A DNA stretch of 6,208 nucleotides from Alphaproteobacteria bacterium (GCA_018665505.1 JABJCS010000342.1:1-6208); one strand, 5' to 3'; positions 1-5,680 are shown, counted from the stretch's first letter. Translations and numbers: made by a program. Notes: generated by a model from the letters alone, not told the origin.

Positions 1-465
1 CGGCAAGTCCGTTGCCCGGCCCCAAAGCTCGCCGTTCACAAAATTCGCGATCCGCCCGAAGAACAAACCGATGGGGCCGACGGCGGAGATTAGGTCGAAC
101 AGGCGAAGGATTTCGATCTTCTGCCGCCGCGCAAAGAAGAATGCGCCGGCGATCAAGCCCAGCAATCCGCCGTGGAACGACATGCCGCCCTTCCACATCT
201 GCGGTATCTCCAACGGATATTCTAGGAAATAGAGCGGCTGGTAGAAGGCGACGTAACCAAGACGCCCGCCAAGGACGATTCCCAGTGTCGCCCAAACCAG
301 GAAATCGTCGAGTTGCACCGGCGTTACCGCTTTCGGTGGGAACTGCGTCAGATAGACACAATAGCGCCAACCTAAAAGAAGCCCGGTGATATAGGCGAGT
401 GCGTACCAGCGAATGGCGATCGGTCCGATCTGCAAGGCGATGGGATCAATATTCGGAAATTCCAT
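1..465 (-). CDS. lgt: Prolipoprotein diacylglyceryl transferase, C-terminus cut off by the window edge
   Basis: Lgt is an inner-membrane enzyme that transfers the diacylglyceryl group of phosphatidylglycerol to the lipobox cysteine of prolipoproteins, the first step of lipoprotein maturation. The 155 visible residues begin MEFPNIDPIALQIGPIAIRW, typical of the family. They include hydrophobic segments near residues 18-35 and 56-75, and the HGG motif at 98-100 (H98 corresponds to E. coli H103). The Lgt signature runs from G137 to G149, with R138, N141 and E146 matching E. coli R143, N146 and E151. The family is usually about 260-300 aa, so roughly the last 40% lies outside the window. The ATG follows the hldD stop by 6 bp, and an AGGTG overlapping that stop serves as ribosome binding site, so lgt is translated from the hldD transcript. 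Identification is secure. Confidence 0.97.
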   Translation of the reverse strand, partial: MEFPNIDPIALQIGPIAIRWYALAYITGLLLGWRYCVYLTQFPPKAVTPVQLDDFLVWATLGIVLGGRLGYVAFYQPLYFLEYPLEIPQMWKGGMSFHGGLLGLIAGAFFFARRQKIEILRLFDLISAVGPIGLFFGRIANFVNGELWGRATDLP

Positions 466-471
466 ACCCGT

Positions 472-1455
472 TCACCTGTATGCGTCGTTGGTTGCAAGAA
501 AATTCCCGATATATTCGGCGACACCGTCTTCAAGCGTGGTGAACGGCCGGTCGTAGCCCGCTTCTCGCAAGCGTCCCATGCGAGCCTCGGTAAAATACTG
601 GTAATGCTCTCGCAGGCTTTGCGGCGTATCGATGAAATCGATCTCCGGCTCTTGGTCCACGGCAGCAAAACACGCGTGCGCCAGATCGGCGAAACTGCGC
701 GCTTTACCGGTGCCGCAATTGAAGATGCCCGAGACCGCCGGGTTTGCGTAGAGCCATAACATGACTTCAACGCAATCACCGACCCAGATGAAGTCCCGAA
801 GCTGCCCGCCGTCTTCGTAATCCTCATGGTGGGAGCGGAACAGCCGCGCCTGACCGGTATCTCGGATTTGTTCGTATATTTGCACAGCGACGGAGCGTTG
901 CCCGCCTTTATGATATTCGTTGGGTCCGTATACGTTGAAGAATTTCAACCCGGCCCATTGCGGTGGATGGCAGCCCATGCGGGTCATCAGGACAGCGTTG
1001 ATATCAAACAGCTGTTTCGATTGGCCATAGCCGTTCAGTGGCATTAAAGAGGTCAAGGCCAAAGGGTCCGGATCGTCATCGAATCCTTTCTCACCGTCTC
1101 CATAGGTCGCCGCCGATGAGGCATAGATAAAACGCGCGTTCTGCGCCGCGCACCAGCGCCAAAGATCGGTCGAGAGGGTCACGTTATTATCAAGAAGGGC
1201 GACCGGATCGCGTTCTGTCGTCGAAGAGATGGCACCGAGGTGAAAGACCGTCTTCGTGGCGGCACCTTCGCCTTTGAGCCATCCGAGGATGTCTTCCGGC
1301 GCGACAATGCCCGCGATGTCATGCTTCGCGAGATTACGTCGTTTTTCGTCACTGTCGACGACATCACAGACATGGACCGGCGAGTGTGTTTGCTTGATGA
1401 GCGCCGCTACCAAGTTAGAGCCGATGAATCCGGCGCCGCCGGTGACGAGGATCAT
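472..1455 (-). CDS. hldD: ADP-L-glycero-D-manno-heptose-6-epimerase
   Basis: This cytosolic extended-SDR epimerase converts ADP-D-glycero-beta-D-manno-heptose to the L-glycero form, the last step in making the heptose donor for LPS inner core. The 327 residues start with a Rossmann glycine motif (TGGAGFIG, 5-12). They continue with the substrate-loop motif FHLGAISSTTE (71-81), YASSAATYG (111-119) and the catalytic YxxxK pair Y143/K147. Later come FFNVYGP, RDFIWVGD and GIFNCGTG, all hallmarks of HldD/RfaD. The protein is slightly longer than E. coli HldD (about 310 aa), partly because of a loop (HHEDYEDGGQ) before RDF. The in-frame upstream sequence has a stop and no alternative start, so ATG 1455 is chosen although its ribosome binding site is weak (AGAAG about 12 nt away). 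It lies downstream of the cupin gene and 6 bp before lgt. Confidence 0.97.
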   Translation of the reverse strand: MILVTGGAGFIGSNLVAALIKQTHSPVHVCDVVDSDEKRRNLAKHDIAGIVAPEDILGWLKGEGAATKTVFHLGAISSTTERDPVALLDNNVTLSTDLWRWCAAQNARFIYASSAATYGDGEKGFDDDPDPLALTSLMPLNGYGQSKQLFDINAVLMTRMGCHPPQWAGLKFFNVYGPNEYHKGGQRSVAVQIYEQIRDTGQARLFRSHHEDYEDGGQLRDFIWVGDCVEVMLWLYANPAVSGIFNCGTGKARSFADLAHACFAAVDQEPEIDFIDTPQSLREHYQYFTEARMGRLREAGYDRPFTTLEDGVAEYIGNFLATNDAYR

Positions 1456-1481
1456 GCCGATTTGGCTTCTGTATCGATCAT

Positions 1482-1524
1482 CCGCCCGTTATAAGCCGGG
1501 CGGCGCGCCAACTACAAGCGCCGC
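1482..1524. promoter_or_regulatory. Two overlapping GC hairpins between the cupin gene and hldD
   Basis: The 81-bp spacer holds two inverted repeats that share bases. The first pairs 1482-1488 (CCGCCCG) with 1497-1503, loop 8 nt. The second pairs 1500-1506 (GCGGCGC) with 1518-1524, loop 11 nt. They overlap at 1500-1503, so only one can form fully at a time. Neither is followed by a T-run in the minus direction, so this is not a standard intrinsic terminator. It could weaken or modulate read-through from the cupin gene into hldD-lgt, or be chance pairing in GC-rich DNA. Confidence 0.3.
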
Positions 1525-1536
1525 TGGTCGTTGTCG

Positions 1537-2109
1537 TCAGGCGGCTTTCTTTTTCGGTTTCACCGCGCCCGCTTTTGCGACCACATAGGTACTCTCGTCG
1601 ACATTATAGTAATGCCGGTTCGCCGCGTAATCACCGCCGACGATGGTCAGGATAAAGGTTTCCTCGTCGAGGGCGGTGAAGCTGTGGATCTCGGCGGGTG
1701 GGATCACCATCGCCAATTCCATCGGATTGAAGGTTTTATCCTCAATGCATTTGAGTTCCGCGTGGCCGTCCCGGCTGCCATCGTCCGTCCGGTCGTAGAC
1801 TGCATGATGAAGACTGCCCTTCAGAATGATCAGTGCTTCCCAGATGCCATGATCGTGCGGCGGCACGACCATGTCTTTCGGTAGTTGGTCGAGCGTGATC
1901 GAAAGTTCGCCATCGTAATAAATGTATTTCGAATTATCGATGTGATTGGCGGGCCGCTTGGTGCCGAGTTCGAACAGGTCCGGGCGTGAGATGAAGGGCC
2001 GTGCGGCCTCCAGCAATCCGGTCCGCAATCCTTCCAGATTGTCTTTGTTATCGGCAATGGCCTGGCGGACCGCGTCGGCGCATTCCCGGATCGAGCACAA
2101 GTCGGACAT
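1537..2109 (-). CDS. Cupin-fold metal-dependent protein, cysteine dioxygenase-like
   Basis: A 190-residue protein of the thiol dioxygenase/cysteine dioxygenase (CDO) type, a cytosolic double-stranded beta-helix that binds one Fe(II). The cupin metal motif PPHDHGIWE gives H85 and H87, and a third ligand H142 lies in PPAEIHSF. This matches the H86/H88/H140 spacing of mammalian CDO. Enzymes of the family oxidise small thiols (cysteine, 3-mercaptopropionate) to sulfinates. By rough alignment the crosslinking Cys93 position is Ala92, as in many bacterial homologues, and I see no clear equivalent of the substrate-binding Arg60 or of the Ser-His-Tyr triad. The substrate is therefore open. The tail is lysine-rich (KPKKKAA). 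The start is well supported by GGGGAG at 2117-2122, 7 nt before the ATG. It heads the leftward group with hldD and lgt. Confidence 0.75.
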   Translation of the reverse strand: MSDLCSIRECADAVRQAIADNKDNLEGLRTGLLEAARPFISRPDLFELGTKRPANHIDNSKYIYYDGELSITLDQLPKDMVVPPHDHGIWEALIILKGSLHHAVYDRTDDGSRDGHAELKCIEDKTFNPMELAMVIPPAEIHSFTALDEETFILTIVGGDYAANRHYYNVDESTYVVAKAGAVKPKKKAA

Positions 2110-2121
2110 CGTCCATCTCCC

Positions 2122-2165
2122 CTAATGTCACATTCTAATGTTAGTCAGTGATATACATCCAATGT
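2122..2165. promoter_or_regulatory. Repeat-rich divergent control region, candidate operator
   Basis: The region between the leftward cupin gene and the rightward SDR gene is AT-rich and repetitive. AATGT occurs at 2124, 2137 and 2161, and ACATT at 2130. Together these give an 11-bp perfect dyad (2124-2134, AATGTCACATT), a direct repeat CTAATGT at 2122 and 2135 (13 bp apart), and a small dyad CTAATGTTAG (2135-2144). A weak -10-like TATACA at 2152 faces the SDR gene. Such half-site arrays often bind a regulator controlling both directions. No good -35 is seen for either gene and no regulator gene is adjacent. Confidence 0.35.
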
Positions 2166-2210
2166 GGCGGCGAAAAAGGCAGGGGGCTTGGTAGCGGCCC
2201 ACCGCCGCCA
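2165..2210 (+). other. Leader hairpin upstream of the SDR gene
   Basis: TGGCGGCG at 2165-2172 pairs perfectly with CGCCGCCA at 2203-2210 (8 bp, 30-nt loop). It sits in the segment between the repeats and the SDR ribosome binding site. If the segment were coding it would give a glycine/proline-rich 35-residue extension unlike any SDR N-terminus, so I read it as untranslated leader. A regulatory role is conjecture. Confidence 0.35.
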
Positions 2211-2239
2211 ATATCTCTTGCAAACATCATCATTCGAAC

Positions 2240-2255
2240 GGGAGTAAAGACCATC
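2240..2255 (+). promoter_or_regulatory. Ribosome binding site followed by an ATC codon
   Basis: GGGAG (2240-2244) is a strong Shine-Dalgarno. Eight bases later, exactly where the conserved SDR N-terminus should begin, the codon is ATC (2253-2255). The only standard in-frame start downstream of the preceding gene is GTG 2148, which has no Shine-Dalgarno. The placement decides the start of the SDR gene. Confidence 0.6.
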
Positions 2256-3044
2256 GAACTCGATCTGAAAAATAAATCCGTCTTGGTGACCGGCGGCAAC
2301 CGAGGCATCGGGTTGGCGATTGCCTTGGGCTTTGCGGACGAAGGCGCGAACGTGGCGATTTGCGGCCGCGACCAAGGGGCATTGGAATCGGCTAAAGGGC
2401 AAATAACCGCGCTCGGCGTGAAGGCGCACGCCATTGCGGCTGATCTGTTCACCGCGGAAGGCTGCACTCAGGCCATTGAGGAGACCGCGTCCACTTTAGG
2501 CGGCCTCGATATCTTGGTCAGCAATGCTTCGACGAATATTGGCGGCACTTTGGAGACACTATCGGACGAGCAAGCGCTCGAACGGGTCATGGGGAAAACC
2601 TTGGCGGCAATGCGGTTGTCTCGCGCGTCCTTACCGCATTTGCGGAAGGCCGGCGGCGGCCGAATCATTTGTATTGGTGGGACGGCGGCGCGAACGCCGG
2701 CGAAGACCTCTTTGCCGAGCGGTCTTGGTAATTCCGCGCTGGTCAATTTCGTCAAGCATTTCAGTAACGATGTTGGGCCTGAGGGAATCACCGTGAACGT
2801 GGTGCATCCGCCTTTCACCAAGACGGACCGTTATCCGGCGCGTCTGCAAGCGCGGGCCGAGCAGCTCGGCGTCAGTCTCGAGGAAGCCGAAGCGGATTTT
2901 GCGTCAAACTTCCCGATCGGCCGCATTGTCGAGCCGTCGGATATCGCGCCGATGGTGCTGTTCCTGGCCTCGCCTGGTGCGTCCGCGGTGACGGGGCAAG
3001 CCATTGCGGTAGACGGTGGGTCGACCCAATCGGTGACTTACTAA
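2253..3044 (+). CDS. Short-chain dehydrogenase/reductase homologue lacking the canonical catalytic tetrad
   Basis: Classical-size SDR (263 residues counted from ATC 2253). It has the dinucleotide motif TGGNRGIG (13-20), the strand-4 motif VSNAS in place of NNAG, and the C-terminal VTGQAIAVDGG. Compared by eye with E. coli FabG, the four tetrad positions Asn-Ser-Tyr-Lys are Lys115, Gly143, Ser156 and Asn160. Cofactor binding looks possible, but ordinary hydride-transfer chemistry does not. From memory, a divergent FabG-like SDR subgroup shares the Lys/Gly substitutions and a GNxAL motif like the GNSAL here, so this is probably an inherited family trait and not recent decay. The reading frame is intact and conserved-looking. 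The start is uncertain: GTG 2148 would add 35 residues but has no ribosome binding site. Substrate unknown. It stands alone between the divergent region and ubiK. Confidence 0.85.
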   Translation: MELDLKNKSVLVTGGNRGIGLAIALGFADEGANVAICGRDQGALESAKGQITALGVKAHAIAADLFTAEGCTQAIEETASTLGGLDILVSNASTNIGGTLETLSDEQALERVMGKTLAAMRLSRASLPHLRKAGGGRIICIGGTAARTPAKTSLPSGLGNSALVNFVKHFSNDVGPEGITVNVVHPPFTKTDRYPARLQARAEQLGVSLEEAEADFASNFPIGRIVEPSDIAPMVLFLASPGASAVTGQAIAVDGGSTQSVTY

Positions 3045-3045
3045 A

Positions 3046-3064
3046 CGCCGGCTGAACCCCGGCG
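3046..3064 (+). terminator. Possible terminator hairpin after the SDR gene
   Basis: CGCCGG (3046-3051) pairs with CCGGCG (3059-3064) around a 7-nt loop, starting 2 bp after the SDR stop. There is no T-run, so it is at best a weak or factor-assisted terminator. Confidence 0.3.
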
Positions 3065-3068
3065 CCGG

Positions 3069-3097
3069 TTGCACGACAAACCTGCCGTCTCTATATG
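3069..3097 (+). promoter_or_regulatory. Candidate sigma-70-type promoter for ubiK
   Basis: TTGCAC (3069-3074) and TATATG (3092-3097) are separated by 17 bp. The position, about 40 bp before the ubiK start and just after the SDR hairpin, is sensible. The -35 box has only the TTG core of the consensus, and the -10 matches four of six. Confidence 0.4.
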
Positions 3098-3138
3098 AGA
3101 TATGTCGGGCGTTGGGCCCGTGCTTTGGGAGATCGCTC

Positions 3139-3444
3139 ATGCAGTCGCAAAATCGCCTATTCGACGATCTGGCCCGTGTCGCTTCTGGTGCCGCCGGGGC
3201 GCTTGCCGGCGTGCGTACCGAAATGGAAGACGCTTTCCGCCAGAAATTAGAGCGCTATCTGGCCGAAGCCGATATGGTGCCACGCGATGAGTTCGACGCG
3301 ATCAAGGCGGTCGCCGTGAAGGCACGCGAAGCGCAAGAGGTGCTCGAGGCCCGGGTTGCAGCGTTAGAGGCGCAAATCGCCGCACTCCAGAAGCCGGCTC
3401 CGCGTAGTCCGCGCAAAAAAGCCGCTCCGAAAACATCCGATTAA
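3139..3444 (+). CDS. ubiK: Ubiquinone biosynthesis accessory factor UbiK (BMFP domain)
   Basis: UbiK (formerly YqiC) is a small trimer-forming protein that assists the Ubi complex in aerobic ubiquinone synthesis, probably near the membrane and together with UbiJ in enterobacteria. The 101 residues show the family plan. An amphipathic N-terminal helix (about 1-40, NRLFDDLARVASGAAGALAG) is followed by the conserved D45-xVPRDEFDAIK segment, then a coiled-coil helix (about 55-84, ending LEARVAALEAQIAALQ) and a basic tail rich in Lys and Pro. ATG 3139 is preferred over an in-frame ATG at 3112, because GGGAG lies 7 nt before it and homologues start with this helix. The gene has a candidate promoter upstream. 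The presence of a Coq9-like gene about 1.6 kb downstream fits a quinone-related neighbourhood. Confidence 0.9.
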   Translation: MQSQNRLFDDLARVASGAAGALAGVRTEMEDAFRQKLERYLAEADMVPRDEFDAIKAVAVKAREAQEVLEARVAALEAQIAALQKPAPRSPRKKAAPKTSD

Positions 3445-3469
3445 GAGCAAATTCGGGCCCATATTCTCG

Positions 3470-3481
3470 ATTTTGCAAAAT
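3470..3481. repeat. 12-bp perfect palindrome in the ubiK-ybjN gap
   Basis: ATTTTGCAAAAT is perfectly self-complementary over 12 bp and lies 26 bp after the ubiK stop. It could be an operator site or part of a weak termination region. A small GAGG/CCTC hairpin (3495-3507) follows shortly after. The function is not determinable here. Confidence 0.4.
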
Positions 3482-3539
3482 TATCTGGTGGGCGGAGGTT
3501 TATCCTCTTGCTTACGCGGACTCTCTTCTGGCAATCTAA

Positions 3540-3574
3540 ATCTAGTGGTTGAGCAAGGTCGCTTTCCACTAGAT
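3540..3574. repeat. 9-bp perfect inverted repeat, structured element in the ubiK-ybjN gap
   Basis: ATCTAGTGG (3540-3548) and CCACTAGAT (3566-3574) are perfect reverse complements around 17 nt. Inside the loop AGC (3552-3554) can pair with GCT (3561-3563), giving a second short helix with a six-base loop. Both arms contain CTAG, a tetranucleotide that is rare in proteobacteria. No T-run follows, so it is not a standard terminator. The rest of the 244-bp gap (3445-3688) holds no convincing gene; a TTGACG at 3583 lacks a matching -10. Confidence 0.45.
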
Positions 3575-3688
3575 ATCGGGGTTTGACGGAAAATTTGGGG
3601 CATTGAACCCGTCTACTCCTGGTGCAAGCCGGTGCCGAAATCGCGGTTGATCGCGCGAATTTGGCAAAATAGGGGGAGATTTCAATCC

Positions 3689-4192
3689 ATGACGATTGCA
3701 CCGATCGAATTAGACGTTGCCGTCAACAATCCCTTGGACATCCTGGAAGAGCTGGTCTCCGCCAACGAGTGGCCGTTTGATCGCTCCAGTCCCGATGAAA
3801 TGGTGGTCGAAGCGACTGGCCGGTGGTGCGATTACCGGATGTTCTTCGTTTGGCGGGAAGACGTACACGCCTTGTATTTCACTTGTGCGTTCGACATGCG
3901 AATTCCGGCGAATCGCCGCAGTGAAATTACCGATTTGCTCGCGCTGGTGAACGAAAAATTGTGGCTGGGCCATTTCGACCTATGCTCTGACGACAATATG
4001 CCGATGTTCCGCCATACCTTGCTGACGCGAGGGTGGCAGCGGTTGAGCGTCGAACAGTTGGAAGACCTTGTCGACATTGCGCTCTGCGAATGTGAACGGT
4101 TTTATCCTGCATTTCAGTTCGTGATTTGGGCAGGTCATGCGCCGCATGACGCGATGTCGATGGCGATCATGGATACGGTAGGCGAGGCGTAA
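3689..4192 (+). CDS. YbjN domain-containing protein, function uncertain
   Basis: A 167-residue soluble protein of the YbjN/DUF1790 family, whose fold resembles type III secretion chaperones and whose biochemical role is not settled. Family features are visible: an early NPLDILEELVSANEWPFDR segment, a central beta region (WCDYRMFFVW, ALYFTCAFDM), then RRSEITDLLALVNEKLWLGHFDL, MPMFRHTLL and the C-terminal CECERFYPAFQFVIW. The start at 3689 is chosen because a GGGGGAG (3672-3678) lies 10 nt upstream; an in-frame ATG at 3632 would add 19 residues without a clear ribosome binding site. The stop is 7 bp before proC, so the two are very likely cotranscribed. From memory ybjN, proC and ubiK cluster in many alphaproteobacteria, which suggests a conserved but unexplained link. 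Confidence 0.85.
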   Translation: MTIAPIELDVAVNNPLDILEELVSANEWPFDRSSPDEMVVEATGRWCDYRMFFVWREDVHALYFTCAFDMRIPANRRSEITDLLALVNEKLWLGHFDLCSDDNMPMFRHTLLTRGWQRLSVEQLEDLVDIALCECERFYPAFQFVIWAGHAPHDAMSMAIMDTVGEA

Positions 4193-4199
4193 GACAAAG

Positions 4200-5024
4200 A
4201 TGAGTGATAAATTGACACGGCCGCTGCTGTTGGCCGGATGCGGTAAGATGGGCAGCGCGATGCTGTCGGGCTGGTTGGAGAGCGGCATCACGGGTGGCGG
4301 CGTCGTTGCCGTCGAACCCATGGGCGCCCCCATCGAGTTCGCAAGCGCTGAATATGTGCAAGTTATCGCGTCCGCTGACGAATTGGCGGCGGATTTCGAC
4401 CCCGAAGTTGTGGTGTTTGCGGTGAAGCCGCAGCAAATGGACGCGGTGGCGCCTGCCTACAAACGGTTCGCGGGTGGCGATACTGCGTTCTTGTCCATCG
4501 CCGCCGGGAAAAACATCGACTATTTTACATCGCAATTGGGGAGCGATGCCGCCATCGTTCGGGCCATGCCGAACACGCCGGCGGCCATTGGCCAAGGAAT
4601 CACTGTGTGTTGCAGCAACGCAGCGACCAGCGCGGCGCAGCGCGAATTGTGTCGGCTGCTTCTAGCGGCGACCGGAGAGGCCGTCGTGGTTGACGACGAG
4701 GGATTGATCGATGCGGTCACTGCCGTCTCGGGTGGCGGCCCCGCCTATGTCTTTCTGTTGATCGAATGCCTCGCGGAAGCCGGTGTCGAAGCGGGTCTGC
4801 CACGGGAATTGTCGGATCGTTTGGCACTACTCACCGTCGCGGGCTCTGGGCAGCTCGCGCTCGCCAGTGACGAGCCGCCCGGGACCTTGCGTGAGAACGT
4901 CACCAGCCCGGGTGGGACGACCTTGGAAGCGCTGAAGATATTGATGGCGGGCGACGGTCTTCAACCGTTGATGACGCGGGCTATCGCCGCCGCTACGGAA
5001 CGCAGCCGCGAACTCGCGGGTTAG
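4200..5024 (+). CDS. proC: Pyrroline-5-carboxylate reductase
   Basis: ProC reduces pyrroline-5-carboxylate to L-proline with NAD(P)H, the final step of proline synthesis, in the cytosol. The 274 residues match the family length. The N-terminal Rossmann motif is GCGKMG (13-18), followed by VKPQ (75-78) and RAMPNTPAAIGQG (121-133). SGGGPAY (177-183) precedes the helical dimerisation domain, and the P5CR signature LRENVTSPGGTTLEAL spans 230-245. All key residues are present. The start is 7 bp after ybjN; the Shine-Dalgarno is poor, so translational coupling to ybjN is likely. The proline product has no evident tie to the quinone-related genes nearby beyond shared location. Confidence 0.97.
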   Translation: MSDKLTRPLLLAGCGKMGSAMLSGWLESGITGGGVVAVEPMGAPIEFASAEYVQVIASADELAADFDPEVVVFAVKPQQMDAVAPAYKRFAGGDTAFLSIAAGKNIDYFTSQLGSDAAIVRAMPNTPAAIGQGITVCCSNAATSAAQRELCRLLLAATGEAVVVDDEGLIDAVTAVSGGGPAYVFLLIECLAEAGVEAGLPRELSDRLALLTVAGSGQLALASDEPPGTLRENVTSPGGTTLEALKILMAGDGLQPLMTRAIAAATERSRELAG

Positions 5025-5034
5025 AACCTTCGCA

Positions 5035-5062
5035 TTGCGCTGTTGCGCCGAAGTCGGATAAT
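5035..5062 (+). promoter_or_regulatory. Candidate promoter giving a near-leaderless transcript
   Basis: TTGCGC (5035-5040) and GATAAT (5057-5062) are 16 bp apart. GATAAT matches five of six -10 consensus bases. Initiation about 7 bases further would fall at roughly 5069, only some 3 nt before the ATG at 5072. No Shine-Dalgarno exists upstream of that ATG. Confidence 0.45.
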
Positions 5063-5071
5063 AGCGGCGCT

Positions 5072-5680
5072 ATGAATACGTCACCTGAAAATCCTCGTGC
5101 GGCAGTCGTCGCCGCATCATTGGAAATTGCGGCGGCAGGCGGGTGGCGCGCCGCGTCTCTGGGCGATATCGCGGAAGCTTCCGGCGTACCGTTGGACGAA
5201 CTTCGTCGCTACTTCTCAGACAAAAATTCGATTCTCGCTACCTTCATCACCGATATTGATGAGGAGGTCTTGTCACGGGATCTTGGGTTCGAGGAAGAGG
5301 ATACGCCGCGCGACCGCCTTTTTGAGGTCCTGATGGGCCGTTTTGACGCTCTAGGCCCGCACCGGTCGGCGGTTGGTGCACTGTTTGGCAACATTGCAAG
5401 CGACCCAATATCGCTTTTTAAATTGAGATCAACGGTTCTGGGTACGAGTGGGCCGATGCTCGAGGCGGCGGGGATTTCAGAGACCGGTCCCTTTGGCTGT
5501 TTGCGGTCGAAGGGTTTGTTGGTTGTATGGTTGGCGACATTGAAGGTCTGGCTTGAGGACGATAGCCCTGACTTGGCGCCGACGATGGCGGCCCTGGATC
5601 GTAATTTGCGGCGCGCGGAATCTGCTGTAATGGGATTGGATCGATTGTCGCCGTTAGGGCGGAGAGCAGCGGGAGTATAG
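5072..5680 (+). CDS. TetR-fold protein with a Coq9-like C-terminal half
   Basis: A 202-residue all-helical protein. The N-terminus (about 10-58) reads as a TetR-type helix-turn-helix: ALEIAAAGG-like helix 1, then SLGDIAEASGVPLDELRRYF (29-48) and the FSDKNSILATF cap. The rest resembles Coq9, the lipid-binding TetR-fold protein of ubiquinone synthesis. It has DRLFEVLMGRFDALGPHRSA (81-100), a central run matching the Coq9 pattern up to the GI at 134, and WLATLKVWLEDDSPDLAPTM with LDRNLRRAE (153-183), which parallels the Coq9 W-x-D-x-S...T...FLDRRI ending. It may be a DNA-binding regulator, a Coq9-type lipid or quinone-intermediate binder, or both. UbiK nearby makes the quinone reading attractive. 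It has a likely promoter of its own and overlaps functionally with the csaA-like gene, whose ribosome binding site lies in its last codons. Confidence 0.75.
   Translation: MNTSPENPRAAVVAASLEIAAAGGWRAASLGDIAEASGVPLDELRRYFSDKNSILATFITDIDEEVLSRDLGFEEEDTPRDRLFEVLMGRFDALGPHRSAVGALFGNIASDPISLFKLRSTVLGTSGPMLEAAGISETGPFGCLRSKGLLVVWLATLKVWLEDDSPDLAPTMAALDRNLRRAESAVMGLDRLSPLGRRAAGV

Noticed and set aside
12..389. 125-codon plus-strand frame rich in Arg and Ser
   Set aside because: It is antisense to lgt, whose residues and motifs are clearly conserved; the Arg-rich composition is typical of a shadow frame.
2148..2252. 35-residue N-terminal extension of the SDR from GTG 2148
   Set aside because: It has no Shine-Dalgarno, contains the leader hairpin and repeats, and has a composition unlike SDR N-termini. 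It is kept only as an alternative start.
3448..3664. CAAATTCG (3448-3455) and CGAATTTG (3657-3664) as terminal inverted repeats of a small mobile element
   Set aside because: Only 8 bp match at about 200 bp distance, with no target-site duplication or extended similarity; this is expected by chance.
3441..3701. 86-codon minus-strand frame spanning the ubiK-ybjN gap
   Set aside because: There is no ribosome binding site, no recognisable motif and a composition unlike coding sequence; the frame runs into ubiK and ybjN.
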